This document shows positions 6,426 through 6,728 of a stretch of 6,728 bases of DNA, piece by piece. The stretch covers positions 1 through 6,728 of the forward strand of contig CAIVVG010000201.1 in assembly GCA_903909295.1 (NCBI GenBank), read 5' to 3'. Position 1 is the stretch's first letter. Each line of letters starts with the position of its first letter. The stretch is from an uncultured Chlamydiae bacterium (GTDB lineage: Bacteria > Chlamydiota > Chlamydiia > Chlamydiales > SM23-39). The notes under the pieces are model-generated. The model had not been told where the DNA came from. It searched no databases and was given only the letters and a program-made list of their open reading frames with translations. Both the position numbers and the translations under genes were made by a program.

Positions 6426-6728
6426 AGATATTTCCCCATTGCTCGATCATCTGGATGAGTGGGTTCTCCATCTGGATTATTGAAGGGCATTTCTATGTAC
6501 CCAAGTTTCTTGTAAAAAAGATAGGCATTTGGAGAAGCTTCTGTTTGAAGAAGTGATATACCCTGTTTCCTCAGTTCTCCCTCGCAGCAGTCCATCAAGT
6601 ATTTTCCCATGCCACTCCCGCGCTTTTGTTCATCGATGACTATGATACGTAGGGCTGCCCTATGCTCTGGCCATATTTGTACATGGGCATACCCAATAAC
6701 TTTATCTCCATCATATATGAGCCAGTGA
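6422..6728 (-). CDS. GNAT-family N-acetyltransferase, 5' end cut by window edge
   Basis: The last 101 residues of an acyl-CoA-dependent acetyltransferase; the start lies outside the window. Numbered from the first complete codon, strand beta-4 is AALRIIVID (24-32). It is followed by the acetyl-CoA pyrophosphate loop R-x-x-G-x-G within QKRGSGMGK (34-42) and the long helix YLMDCCEGELRKQG. The motif B segment PNAYLFYKKLGYIEM is typical of the family, with Tyr72 in the usual general-acid position. About 40-60 residues seem to be missing, judged by the usual 140-170 residue length. The stop codon overlaps the start of the ABC exporter (ATGA), so this gene leads the visible part of a three-gene operon. 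The substrate is unknown: antibiotics, polyamines, amino acids or protein N-termini are all possible. There is no sign of a frameshift in the visible part. Confidence 0.9.
   Translation of the reverse strand, partial: HWLIYDGDKVIGYAHVQIWPEHRAALRIIVIDEQKRGSGMGKYLMDCCEGELRKQGISLLQTEASPNAYLFYKKLGYIEMPFNNPDGEPTHPDDRAMGKYL

Noticed and set aside
6422..6610. Peptide MGKYL at both ends of the last 62 residues of the acetyltransferase
   Set aside because: The two DNA copies use different codons and nothing else is repeated; probably chance.

Overview
The window reads as the edge of a bacterial integrated element: a tRNA gene followed by a tyrosine integrase. On one side is a compositionally different, G+C-richer transporter gene. 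On the other is a small block of defence- or resistance-type genes. The organism cannot be fixed from the sequence. A Gram-negative bacterium is likely, and the MFS protein gave me a weak, unsupported impression of Chlamydiota. Nothing in the window proves a lineage.

Layout. (a) 1-1120, minus strand: the first 373 codons of an MFS transporter whose 3' end lies outside the window. Its coding strand is strongly G-rich at third positions; the first 60 bases of the window hold 33 C and 9 G. (b) 1261-1334, plus strand: a tRNA with anticodon CAT, most likely elongator Met, with no encoded CCA. (c) 1335-1665: an AT-rich non-coding leader. It holds two 20-bp arms in inverted orientation, each made of two TCATGA palindromes 12 bp apart, plus a promoter-like pair, a small hairpin with a T run, and a strong Shine-Dalgarno. 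(d) 1666-2760, plus strand: a complete tyrosine recombinase with the full R-K-H-R-H-Y active site. (e) 2757-3695, plus strand: a second protein starting inside the integrase stop codon (ATGA overlap). It looks like a tyrosine-recombinase fold without the active site, and its natural C-terminus may continue in the +1 frame to 3780. (f) 6728-3740, minus strand: an operon-like run of GNAT acetyltransferase (5' end outside the window), ABC exporter and APH-family phosphotransferase. The genes are coupled by an ATGA overlap and a 10-nt gap, and the run converges on the recombinase pair.

How it may work together. The integrase and its inactive-looking partner are probably co-translated and may form the integration/excision module of an element inserted at the 3' end of the tRNA gene. 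The TCATGA arms between tRNA and integrase are the best candidates for recombinase arm sites or a repressor operator. The GNAT-ABC-APH run combines three activities often seen in small-molecule modification and export. That suggests, but does not prove, a resistance or self-protection cargo. No second tRNA-end repeat is visible, so the far end of the element, if there is one, lies outside the window.
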